Shown piece by piece: positions 1 through 12,600 of a stretch of DNA of 64,000 bases. This DNA comes from Branchiostoma belcheri (lineage: Eukaryota; Chordata; Leptocardii; Amphioxiformes; Branchiostomatidae). Made by a program: the position numbers and the translations under genes. The stretch spans positions 1,104,985 to 1,168,984 of the forward strand of contig NW_017804098.1 in NCBI RefSeq assembly GCF_001625305.1, given 5' to 3'. The notes below the pieces were generated by a model. It was given only the letters and a program-made list of their open reading frames with translations. It ran no database searches and was not told the origin of the DNA. Position 1 is the first letter of the stretch. Each line of letters opens with the position of its first letter.

Positions 1-1638
1 CGCCTGGGGGCGAGAACTGACTAACCGCAAGTACGCCTACATGAAAGTGGCACTTCTCCTCGGCACTTGTACACAAACTAGTCACAAACCACAGGTTAGC
101 AACACTAAAAAAAAATTGACGATTTACGTAAGCTTGTGAAAGCAGTTTACTCAGGCTGCGTGTAAATTTCTGCTTGAACCTACCAACGGCCAATAAGCAT
201 GAATTATGTCAGTCATGTTACATTTATGGACAGAAGACGTTGCCTTTTTTTCGGCATGCAAGAGATCAAATCTTATATTGATAAACAGCTCTCATACACT
301 CTCGTGTATTGTTAGCAATGCCTATCCATGGGTTTGTCTGGAAATGCACCCAGTTCATCATTGAGTTTACCGACATAAGCGAAAGAAAAGAACTACTAGT
401 ACTACCTGGTCACGTGACCATTCTTATCATCTACAACATAAAAAGCTCTTGTATTACGAGCAAGGCTGGCACCACCGGTAGATGAGAACAACTGATCAAT
501 GGGTGAGTTCAGTAATGAATTGTCTGGGGACCTACAGGGAAAATAAATTCATGCGCAGTTAGGCGCTACATCACAGTACATCAACGCGTATGCAGTATCT
601 GACCCCGCCATTTAGTTGAAAAGGAAACTGGCTATCTACAGTAGGTAGGCCTGTAAAACGCTTCCTCTTATCTAATGCCAGAAATAGGCATGTGACGCAA
701 AAGGTAGTCCGCCGGGAACTATGGCGGTGATCGTATCTGACTTGAGGGCATGAAAGATGTAAATGAGCGGCATTTGTTCCGCTCCAGGCACCCTCATTGA
801 CTGAAGTCTTCACCTCCACACAGTCCACCGTAACTGTGGACATGTCAAATATGGTGGTAGCTGCTTTAGGTTTTTACAGGGAATGGGACGTTTTGTTTTT
901 CAAGTGTATGAAACACCTATGGAGGCCTTCGCTTTAAGTGCAGTGCCTCCGCTACAGGCGTCTCTCGATCACACTACTACTACTACCGTACTACTTTCAG
1001 ATGTTAGTATATTTGTTTCCGAAATTCAACTGAAAAAGAGAAAGACAGTTTGTGTCGATAACGATCGTCTTTTTAATAACACACCACGATAAGTTGAAGC
1101 GCCATAGCTCCCTACCCGTGATACCCTGCGGTCCGCCCTAACCCAAAGGCAGCTACATCAGTACATGAAAGCCTCACTGCTCAAAAGGCCGTCCCCGCCT
1201 TCAGTTGGACTGTGCAGTAAGGCGTAACGACAGTTAGCTGGCAAGCTTCTCGTGTTATGATATGGTCCGATAGCTGTGCAGAAATTAGTGTGTTGCAGAG
1301 GGGTGCCTGCTGAATAATTCTGAGCAGACGGGCATAAAACACTGAGGCGTGTTGTGGGAAGAAAACTGTGTCGCGGGCACGGGACGTCAGTCGGGTTGGT
1401 TTGTGATCAGAACGCGGAAGTGTACCTGACTCGGCCCGGGACATCACCGCAAACGCTCGCGCCAACACTACACTCGCCGGGCAAGGTGTGTGCAAGGTGG
1501 AGCCGGACGGTCACCCAGAATAGAATGCTGAATGGCTTGGGAACGTCCCCAGGTCGCTCAGACGAGTGCAGAGAAACTAACATTGTAGTCAGTAATTGGG
1601 TGCGAGCAAACAGTCCCGACTAGTGCACGCCGGTGGAC

Positions 1639-1855
1639 GTAAGTACTGGTCCTCGCCATATATAGCTCTTCAGTGCAAACGTTTGGATGGTTCGCATTGT
1701 CAGCTCGGCTCTGGGGCGACAAAGCCTGGCCGTTGCACTTTGTTTAACGAAGAGGCGTGGCCGAGGGGTAGACCGTTTTCTTGTAAATTACCGCTCAATA
1801 TACAACCCTTGAATCCGCCCAGATAAACACAACATCTCTTTGTTCTGTCCCGTAG
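1639..1855 (+). other. Possible 217-bp intron in the NCX 5' leader
   Basis: A consensus donor GTAAGT starts at 1639. A strong pyrimidine-rich acceptor (TTGTTCTGTCCCGTAG) ends at 1855, 32 bases before the start codon. Vertebrate NCX genes likewise put the start codon just inside a large second exon. The acceptor could instead pair with a donor upstream of the window. The pairing is an inference. Confidence 0.35.
1659..1665 (+). promoter_or_regulatory. TATA-like element upstream of NCX
   Basis: The word TATATAG lies in otherwise GC-rich sequence about 220 bases before the NCX start codon. A TCAGT initiator-like word follows at about 1670. If used, transcription would begin near 1685-1695 and the leader would be unspliced. 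The evidence is the motif only. Confidence 0.25.
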
Positions 1856-1887
1856 GTGGGTGTGAGGCGGGTCACCCGGCGAGAAAC

Positions 1888-3614
1888 ATGGAGACGTTCA
1901 GGAGAATAGCAGGTGCGCTGTCGGGCAGGTGGCTGTGGGGAGCCGCCCTGTTCCTGCTGGTACTACAAGCCAACAGCATCAGCGCTCAGGACAATGTGAC
2001 GAGCCCGGCCCCCACCAAGGCCGTGTGCAGCATGGAGGCCGATCCATGCAAGAAGGGTGTCATATTACCTCTGTGGGAACCCGTTGTCATGACCGAGGGC
2101 GACAAGGCTGCAAGAGCTACGATCTACTTTGCCGGTTTGCTCTTCTTTTTCCTGGGAGTTTCAATCATTGCGGACAGATTCATGGCTGCCATTGAGGTCA
2201 TCACTGCACAGGAGAGAGAAGTAACAATCAAGAGATCAGATGGTACAACCCAAGTTGTGGTTGTCAAAGTCTGGAACGAGACAGTTTCCAACTTGACTCT
2301 CATGGCTTTGGGATCTTCAGCCCCTGAGATCCTTCTGTCCATCATTGAAATCATAGGAAACAACTTTAATGCAGGAGATTTGGGACCAGCTACCATTGTA
2401 GGTAGTGCTGCCTTCAACCTGTTTGTCATCATTGCCATCTGTGTACAGGTGATTCCTGATGGTGAGGTCCGCAGAATAAAGCATTTGAGAGTGTTTATCG
2501 TCACTGCATCGTGGAGCTTGTTCGCATACCTGTGGCTATTCCTCATCCTTTCTGTCATCTCACCAAAACGTGTAGATGTGTGGGAGGGAATCGTCACCCT
2601 GGCCTTCTTCCCTGTTTGTGTGCTCATCGCCTATGTTGCCGACAGGAGATTGCTCTTCTACAAGTACCTGGACAAGAGATATCGTGCAAGCAGGAGCAAG
2701 AAGGTCATTGTGGCATCTGAAGGTGGTGACATGGAGCTGGCTGAGAAGGGTGGGGAGGATGACTTGGCTGATGGTGATCTTCCATATGGAGTTGGTGACA
2801 ACAAGCGAGAAATCCAAGAACTGCTGAAGGATTTGAGGAGGAAATATCCCGATGCTGACATGGATACCCTCATGGAGAAGGCCAATTACGAGCTGCTCAA
2901 CAGCGGCCCTAAGAGCAGAGCATTCTACCGTATCCAGGCTACCAGGAAGATGACCGGATCAGGCAACGTCATCAAAAAGGGCATCCAGAAGGACATGCAA
3001 AGGGAAGCCAGCCTCGCAGAGATCAGGATAGGCCAGGAGGATGACTCCATCACTAAGGTGTACTTCGACCCAGACACTTTCACCGTTCTGGAAAATGTGG
3101 GCACATTCGACGTGACTGTTGTCCGCAGGGGTGGAGATCTCAACCGCCCTACCTACGTTGATTACAAGTCTGAGGATGGCACGGCCAACGCGGGCTCCGA
3201 CTACGAGTATGTGGAGGGCACCCTGTATTTCAAGCCAGGTGAAACACAGAAGGAGATCTCCGTTACCATCATCGATGACGAAGTCTTTGAGGAGGATGAG
3301 CATTTCTTCATGAAGCTGAGCAACGTCCGCACCAGCCCAGAGTCAGGGGGCGCCAACGACATCAAGCTGGTCAGCCCTGCCGTAGCTACCATCAACATCC
3401 TGGACGATGACCACGCAGGAGTCTTCACCTTCGAGGACAAGGAGTTAGAAGTTCATGAAAGTGTTGGCACCTACAAGTTGAAGGTTATCAGGGGAGCAGG
3501 TGCCAGAGGTGTGGTCCGTGTCCCGTATCGCACCATCGATGGAATAGCCAAGGGTGGTGGTGATGACTACGAAGACGCTTTTGGCGAGCTGGAATTCCAA
3601 AACGACGAAACATC
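1888..3614 (+). CDS. SLC8A (NCX): NCX coding exon 1 (large exon: residues 1-575 and part of 576)
   Basis: This single exon encodes the signal peptide, the first transmembrane bundle, alpha-1, XIP, all of CBD1 and the first half of CBD2. That mirrors the very large exon 2 of vertebrate NCX genes. CBD1 Ca2+ ligands are visible: E402, D438, the D463-D464 pair, E468-D470 and D506-D508 (LDDDHAG). In CBD2, E524 and the GGGDDYED stretch (556-563) correspond to ligand positions. The N-glycosylation sequon NVT sits at 36-38. The exon ends at donor GTAAGT with two bases of codon 576 left over. The upstream acceptor puts the exon start at 1856. Confidence 0.97.
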
Positions 3615-6600
3615 GTAAGTATACATGCAATTTTCTACATGCTGACACTAAACTGCAGCTTAATGTATTGTTTACATGCTAGTTTGTATATACAATGTTT
3701 TGTATACAAAACAGTAAACATGATACACAGAGGTCAAATGGGGTGACTTAGACATGCTTTACAAAAGAGATAAGTATCTTCCTTAATAGGAGACAGTTTA
3801 CTATTAGATCGGGTCTGTCCTTTCCATGTCCTATCTGGCCAGTCTATGAAAAGTTCACAGGTACATGTTACAAGTCTAATGGCTTTGCTTCAGCAAGCAA
3901 TGTGTTTCTCCAGCTCAAAATAGCACAGCCTTAGCCACAGCATAAACATTGCAGTAAGATTCCAGGAAATAGGGTCATGGCGGGGCCTGAATGAATCGAG
4001 CCAACATCCAACAGTAGCAATTTGCTATATTCTGCTTTATGCATTAATACTGAAAGGATGAAGGCAACATGTTACAGGGTCCACATAGATATGATAAAAT
4101 CTGTCAGCAAGAGCTCTTGTTTCTTCAAAAATTCTAAGACAAATTTATGGTAAAAAGCAGCATTTTCCTTTAAGCGAGCAACTTCAACTTTTCTTTGAAG
4201 TCTTTTCTGTCTTTAGTCTCTTAGCTCATAAATATCTGAACATGGCATAATATATTCCATGACAATTCTGGTAGAGAGTAATCTCATTGTTCCTCTTCAG
4301 CCATTAAATATCTCCCTTCTTGTGGATATCCCAGGAATACCCATTAACTCAGGTTCAGTTATTTGTTCACTTTTATTGATCATGGCCATTGAACTACAGC
4401 CATTGATTGAACATAGGCGTGTGATGGGAAAAAGGAAATTGGTCTTCAAAACTTGCATACAAAATTGTGGGTGGCTGGGGAGAATTGTCTGTACAACCTT
4501 CTCCAGTTGCATTATAGTACATAATAGTAGTGCTTTAACTACAGGGCTTCACTTACATGTCTTGACAGCCCATCTGGCAGCTTTGGTGATAACTTCCTCT
4601 TGACTTACAAACAACTTGTGGCTCCGGTTAGTGTAATCAGATATAAGATTCAAGGTCCAAACCTACTTGGACTTACCATACTTTCTTTCAATAGACTGCA
4701 TGTAGGAGATACCGGTTTTCAGATGAAATACAAAGCAATTGTCCCATCTTCCTTTTGATGATCCCAATCAATGAGCAAATGAAATCACTTCTAATTATCC
4801 AGGAATATACATGTTTACAAATTTGATATTTTGAGAAGACAAAACCTGAACATGGAATTGTGACATTGTCAAAAGGCTTGACCTACTCTGCTCCTGAGTC
4901 CAGGGGTTGCCTTGTAGCTTATGACCCACAGTGTGAATGCCTAAGCTGGCTCAGAGTTCCACAAGAGGATTTGGGTGTGCAAGTCTCACTTGGACCAGCT
5001 TTCCTCACAGGGAGTGGCTGGTACTCCCAAGGGGCATGACCTATCTTTCTGGGCAGTGGATTTAGCTGGCCATTTACAAGGATAAAAGCAACATACATGT
5101 ACTATCATCATGCATTTTAGAGAAATTCTCTAAGCAAAATTCTGCAGCCAGACATGGATTACAAGTCTGTGTACTCATCTATTGTGTGTATCATGCCTTT
5201 TACTTGTCTTGTTATATTGACATACTTACCCAATACATGTATATTATTAGACATACCAATAGGGCACAATGTGAGATGACTCTAAGACTTAGTAAGGGTT
5301 TAAAACAAGATCTCAGCAGCATGTATATTCTTGCTTGTAACAGTAAATACCTACATGGCCCTCAGCTATACTGTAGCAGAAGCGACAGCCTGACTCCATG
5401 TTGATGTACCGTTAGACCTTTGACAGGATGAATATTGCTCTATATGGGACAAACCAATACTGTAGCTGTGGGGAACAGTACTGATGGATATCTATTTTTC
5501 TGGCTCCTTAGTACACCAAACCCAATTGTCATCATAAATGGCATTTACCAGTATACCAGGAGGCATAGCATTTCTAGAAAATGTCTTAATGTGAAAGGTT
5601 TTCTTCCATTTTACTTGGTTACCAGGCAAAATGCCAAGACATTGGAAAATTGCCTGAGAAATTGGATTTAGGCCTTTTGCATTTTATACAAAAGATAACT
5701 TTATAAGTCTGCTGTTACAGTCAAAATTACAAGGTTGGTATGTGGAATATTGTCTGCTGGAGGCAGCTGTCTCCCGATGCAAAAATGCAGATGGTACACT
5801 GTCATATAGATTGAGGGTTCTGCCTAGTTAAGTACCATGGCGACTATCAAAGTCACAGTTGTGATGACGTCCACAAGATAAGAATGGTTATGAACATTAA
5901 ACTCAGGCCACATGTCTGTACCAGTGGTTGTTAAGGAGACGTCATGGGGCAGATGAGGATGCTCTATCTCTGAGCAGTTAGCTTGGAACAGATGTGAACG
6001 GAATGGTCAGTGATAATGTGATCATTATTTTATGGCCAGATGCCAATCCATCAGATCAGTTTATATACTCTAACCTTTGGGGGGAAAGTTGTGATATTTA
6101 TTTTTGCAAGCAGTGTGCAAGCAATCTATGATACAGGGGTGGCCAAAGACACACTAGATATGGTGTTGTTTTTGTTGCTATGGTGAAAAATTTGGGCCAA
6201 TCATTATCATGTATGCATGTGACCTCCTTTCTATTTTTGATCACTTCCATAGATCTAAGGATTTTTATTGAGACTGACTTCTGTGTCTGCACAATAAAAA
6301 ATGCCTTGCTGCCATGATGATTATCATCTTCACATACACTGAATTTGGTTGTCAGATAGTAAAACACCTTTGGGATTCTATGCACCTCAATCTAGCCCAT
6401 CTTTACTGTAGAAAATATATGAGCCAGACAGAAGATAAATGTCCAAAATTTAGATCATTGAAGGTTAGAGAATTCTCTAAACCACACTAATGGTACTACA
6501 GCGAAGTCCTGCTACTATGTTGCTATGTCAGCAAAAACTGATTTGCAGTTGCATAAAATAGGTGCAAAAATAAATAATATTTTAACATTTTTCTATGTGA

Positions 6601-9600
6601 AAAGCCTAAGATCTGTGTACCTTGCCATTTTAGAAACTGACAATAAGGCTATTGCTATGGGGGTGACAAGTGGAAATTTATTGACAGTTAGGTAAACCAC
6701 CAGTAATCATCTATCCATCATAAACCACTTTTTTCCCTAGGAATTGTACACATGATGTACAGGATGCAATAAAAAAATGACTAGTAGAATTGGAACCGGT
6801 TGTAATTATAAGTTGTCTTCCAAATACATGTAGATCTATCTATCTTTTATGTGAAGTTTCACTGAATACAGATAGAATGCCTTTTATCGATCATCCAAGA
6901 CTGCCAAGATGTTTCTGGATGGAAAACACCTGTCTCACTATTGTTGTCACAGTGTTGTTTTGTTCACAGTGTAGACTTTTGTCCCATTAAGTATTTTGTC
7001 TTGTCTAATCTGAAACTGGTTTTACTACATATTTTGTAACTAGCCGAAAGCTATGTTGTAAAATAGCCATTACCTACATTTAAATCTACTCCTAGTCAAC
7101 TTTTGTAGCATTTTCTCTTAAAAGTTATTCTTGCATACGAACCTGAGCAGAACATGTTGCCCCACAATGTTGTAAAAAGAACTTTCACATCTCAAGAATC
7201 AACATGCAATAACTGTTTTTTAATAAGTCAGACATCAATATTAGTACATTCTCAGTTGCCTGAGAAAAAATACCTGTGAGATAACATTACAGACCTCCTT
7301 GGAGGATGTGTCCAAGTCACAGGTGTTTAGGTGCACAGAACCAACTGCTGACATGATGATTTGGCTCAGGTGCATCCAGGTTCAAATGTAGCTACAGGCT
7401 CCTTATTGTTGGCGAGGAAAGCAGTTTCCCTTTTAAGCCAATGTAGACAAAATGTAGGTTGAACTGGGAGAAATACATGCAGGGAGTCAAGAGAAATGAT
7501 TGGCTATTCTGTCGTGCAGGCACATCCAGGGGGAAAAGGCCACCTTGAAATGATCGATCCAATGGAAAGCCGATCACAACACCTTTGTGCAGAAATAGAT
7601 TTTTTTGAATACCTCAGTGCTGTGTTAACTGAAAATCAGCTCTAAACATTAAAAAATACAGCTCTACAGAGGTAAGAGCTTTTGAGATGTGGTCAATTTT
7701 TATTTGATGTGAAAGTAATGGGGAGGCTGGCTATTTGTGCACATAAGACTGAGTGCAAGCGGATATGCCCACTGGCCATTATTATTGCACCATTTTCTCC
7801 ACCGGCACAATAATTAATGGGTTTGAACCGTGGATGCAGCCAGAGGCTACATGCTTGGATGGTAGGGTCAGAGGTGGGGCCCCTGTGAGGGGAAATTGTG
7901 CTGCTCAAAACAATCATTTTCATTTCCATATCTGTACGTACAATGTACATCATGGATGTACATACATTATGTACATAAATACTACTGGTAGATATTGTAC
8001 ACGAATATGCCAATAAGAAACACAAAATAAAGTTACAACATTTTGTATGCAGCTTAAATTTGTACCTTGATCCATTTTCATCTTCATTCTCACTATCTGC
8101 TACCTGGCCACCCATCATAGCATCTAGTTGTAGCATGGAGTTATCCATGGTTGTAGAGTATTTCTCTGTTCTAGTCCCTGTGGCCTTTTTGCTTGTTTTA
8201 GATTATCTTTTTTTATTAAATAGTATATATTATATAACTTTGGATGATAGACTTCTTTTATGAATGCTGTGTGTGAGTGGTTGGGTGTTTTAGAAATATT
8301 TCATTGTTTTGTAGTAGGCAACACTTCCAATTCCAAAGAATTGACCATGCACATGAAATTTGCATGTCTGATTAATAATTCATGCAAGCATCTCTCACAT
8401 CACATCTGCAGATTTATGTTCTTCTGCAGTAAAACATTATATACCCCAGAACAGAACATTCTTTTACTTTTCTGGACATTGGTGTTTTTCCCTATACACG
8501 TAATTTCAATTTTATAAAACATTACATTACATGGAGAACTGCATGGAACAGCTGAAACAGTGTTAGACAAGACAAGAGTCTTGCTTATAAAGATTAAGTA
8601 AACAAAAAAATATTATCTATAGGGTTTGCTAATATACTTTTTTTATAACTCACACTACATTGTATATGAAATGTTGATGATCCATGGGAATAATAGGTGT
8701 TGCCAGTGTGGTCAAAATACCTGATACCACATCCTGTCACAAATAATCTAATAGATACAAATGGATAGTACTGACAAATTTTCCCTTAGGCCAAAGGTAA
8801 GATGGAAATTTATGGATATCCTGTTTGTGTGAGAAGAAATAGCATTACCATTGATTCCAAGTTGATGAGCCATGCTGGATTGAAGCAAGGTAACAGGAAT
8901 ATAAGCTTTGCAGACATTGAAGGGCAGGCTTTACTCATACCTCACAGATAACTATTGTATAATGGACCATGATGTATATCGTGATAGTGGAACTGATGGC
9001 ACTACGTGCAACACATCTAGTTTAACTACTGTATGTTTTGATGGGGTACAAGGAGGTACAATTATCATCCAACTTGTCTGTCTTTGGTATTCTATGTTTA
9101 CCACCTATATGATGAGGAACACACGATTATGCAAATTTTTATTGGCAAAGAGGTATGCTTGTCATATCTTGAAAATGCACTTAATTGGCCCTTTGGAAGG
9201 ATTAAGAAAAGATCTTGCAATCTGTCCAAATAATTTCCTTTTGGAAAGAAACATTTTGTCAAGCTTCTGGGTTCAGGAGTCATAAGTATGTTTTATCAAT
9301 CCATGTACTATTTGACCTTTAACCCAATGACCTTAGTTTAAAAAAAAAAGCAAACTGGGCATAATAAAATTGAACTAAGATACTAACCTTATTAATGTAA
9401 AGGTTGAAAATGGAAGTCTAAAATGCTGTCCAAATATTTTGGAAAAAAGACACAACAAAATATATAGCATCCTACAGTATTTAGTAAAACAACCTTCTAC
9501 TGAAACCTTGCTGGTTAACATTACAGGCTATTTATTATGTATGATGGCAGCCATGTTTTAAAATAGGCAGGGTAATCATCAGCATTACTCACAATATGTC

Positions 9601-12600
9601 AAAACATCTGCTGGAATTAAGGTAGTCGCTTTTGCTCTTCACAGCATCACTGTATTGTTATTATGGAGATAGATTCCATTAATGAGTAAGAAAATTACAA
9701 TAGTTTCCTAATTAAAGCACCGGCTTATCAGATCTGCCATATGCTCTGTTACATGCAGCATGTACAATGTAATGGGTTTGTGGGGAGAAAATCAACATGG
9801 GATTTCTCTCGACAAGCCTTTGAAAATGCCAATGTAGCTCCACCATGTAACATTGCCTTTTAGAGAAAATAGGTTTTTCTCCTATGCTAAATATGCACTC
9901 AATGTAATCATATCATTGATGAATGGATTTGTTTCATGACACAAGTGCTAATTCATTCAGTTACATTTTGAACCAAACAAGTTTTATTTTCACTGTACAG
10001 GGTTTCAACATATGGTTTATGGTGATATGACCTCAATCTCCGTTTTCTCTCCCTTACAAAGGCCCCATAGATGGGGTGCCAACTGCATATTCAGGTGCCA
10101 AGAAAACAACAGGAGTTTCAGTCAATTTGTATTCAACATGACGTATATGTATCAAGTTACATATGACGCAAAGTTAGAACTCTTACCAGGCAACTGTGAA
10201 AGGCCTTATTTACTCTATGACCTCAATGCTGTTTTGTCCACACATTGCATGTTGAAAAGTTAACTGTTTAGGGTGCGGTTAGGGTGAAAGCACTATCTAT
10301 GCAACGTAAAACTGTTTGCTGACAGGGTGACTGTAGTCTCCACCAGACTTCTTTTGCAGGTTGAATAAATCTTAAATTTGCTTGGCAAGGCAAATGGAGC
10401 TTCTCTGGCTGGCTACCTTCTCTGGCCAATTAATACCCTTTTTAGACTGATTTCTACGATTTATTCAGCAAAAGAAGTCTGGTTGAGACTAGGGTGACTG
10501 GTTGGAAAAGGTAAAATGAGGCCAGCAGGTGCTTTAGTCTGGGGTAATTGGAAAACTTCACAGTGAAATGATGGTATCTAGCTGAAATAAATGGAAGCAG
10601 GTGCTATACATTCATGCTAGACAATGACATGTACAAGTGTATCCCCAGGGATATCCAAGCTGACCAAGCTGATTAACTCAGAAAAATTAACATTTCTATT
10701 TAGCATGATAACCAGATATGACATTAAGCTTCCATTGCATCCTTGAAAAATGAAGAAAACATTGGAAATCATCAAATTACTACACCGCCAATATTGTGAC
10801 ATGACATGCCCTTAAGTGAACCTGGATGAAATCTTAAGAGTGACAGACATTCGTGTGCAGGGAACTTGACATAATTGGTGGAAACTCACATGGTGGCAAG
10901 TGTGACTGCTATCAAATAAACTGTAGTATCTGATGACAATGATTAATAGGTTGGTCTCATGGCTTGCTTCATAGTACTGCTCCATAGCCTTGCCTAAGGG
11001 AGTTGTACAGAATCCAGGGCTTTGGTCTTTGTGATGTGTAATTGGTACACATGAATGAGATAGAAAGGTGTAAAAAAAAACACTCCCATCTTATGGGGGC
11101 ATTGAGGAAAGTGTCTACAGGGAAATCACACCCCCATATTTTGATGTGATATTACATTATTCATGTATAGTCACTCCATTTGTATTTGGCCTGCTCCAAT
11201 TTGATTGGGGGACCATATTTGAGGTAAAGTGAAATTGTTCCTGGGAAAATTGGTCAGTTGTATAGATAGAGATCTGTTTGATATATCCAGTGCTTCACAA
11301 CCTGCTGCCTGGATTGTGTGAAGGCTGTGTGCACATGTGGCATGACTGACTTACACCCTAATGCCTACTGCTACTGTGACATATCGTCCCCTTCTAGGTT
11401 CCCAGCTTGTGAGGGATGGTACAGTCAGTGCTTTCATTTGTCTCTCTGACAGATACAATTTTCAGGTACTGATGGCCATAATCCTTAATCCCTAATGGAC
11501 AACGTGGTTGACCATAGGGTAACGGTATGGTCCATTTACCTAATCAAAGTAATAAAAGCTGACCCCTGAATGATCGAGCTTACTTGCATTCCAAGAATGG
11601 AATGCATACAGAGCCCTGATATTTCCAGTAATTATTTATGATATCCAGCCAAGGTGTTTCATTGCATAGTGATAATGTGATAGTTACGCCATACATTTTC
11701 AGGTATAGGGATCTAATTTTAATGGATAGAACTGCCAATAAATGAATTTGTCTTAATATGTGAAAGAGTGATTTGCTGATTATGCATCCATATGTTATTA
11801 GGCACAGTATTTATTCAGTTACAGTTGCGGTAGACTATGAAGACTCATAAGGTATCAGTTAGTTTTGTCCTTACCTTTTTTTGCTTCACCTTTACCTAGT
11901 CTCATCCTCATTTGTTTTGCCCAAGAATTTTCTTTTATTTCTCTACCTGAGGAGCAAAAAGTGTTCTGAAGTCTAGTTTTCAAAAAAATTCCACCAAATC
12001 TACCAGAAAACAATAACGTTAGCTGTTCCTGGATCATCCCACAATAGACAAGGCTGTCATAACAATGACTGGGTCAAATGTGGGTATTTATAGCCATTCC
12101 TTTTCCTGGTGTCAATCAGATATATGACAGCTCAGCAAAATACCATCACAGTTGATCTTAATCTACCAGCAGACTTATGCCTAGGGCATACTGTCATGTT
12201 CATTTACATTGTTCCTTTCTGACTGAATAAGTCATTTCTGTTAGAAATCGGACTTAATATAATAGACATACTGTGTTTCTTTGATGCTAGTATATGACAT
12301 TACAAAAAAAAGACAAACGTATTGATTTGTTGATGCAAGTATTACAATAAAACATTGCTGCCCTGCTACCATAAGTTATTACCAGGCTTCAGACATTTTC
12401 TCTGGGGTCTCCGATGCTCCAATCCTATATTCCATTCCTTGTGACAGGAAATTCAGTGCTTTATGATGAGAATCCTGACGCCTCATTTCCTGTAGATTGG
12501 AGAAGGAACCTAAACGGTGGCAATTTTGCTGGCCACAGGCCTTCCATCAAGTTTGTAATAAAATCCTCCACTGCCCAATTTGTTTTGGACTGCTTCCCAC

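Larger units (their letters stand above)
1..1855. other. Upstream and 5' leader region of the NCX gene
   Basis: No protein-coding gene is supported here; the short open frames on both strands look random. Base composition is richer in G+C and CpG from about 1350 onward than in the introns downstream, as expected of a promoter or leader. Two leader models are visible. One has a non-coding first exon ending at 1638 (donor GTAAGT at 1639) spliced to a pyrimidine-rich acceptor ending at 1855. The other is an unspliced leader started from a TATA-like element at 1659-1665. Confidence 0.55.

Noticed and set aside
1181..1623. Open frames on both strands upstream of NCX
   Set aside because: They overlap each other in GC-rich DNA, show no family resemblance, and are probably chance in a promoter region.
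2124..2627. 167-codon minus-strand frame opposite NCX exon 1
   Set aside because: It is the antisense shadow of a strongly conserved coding exon.
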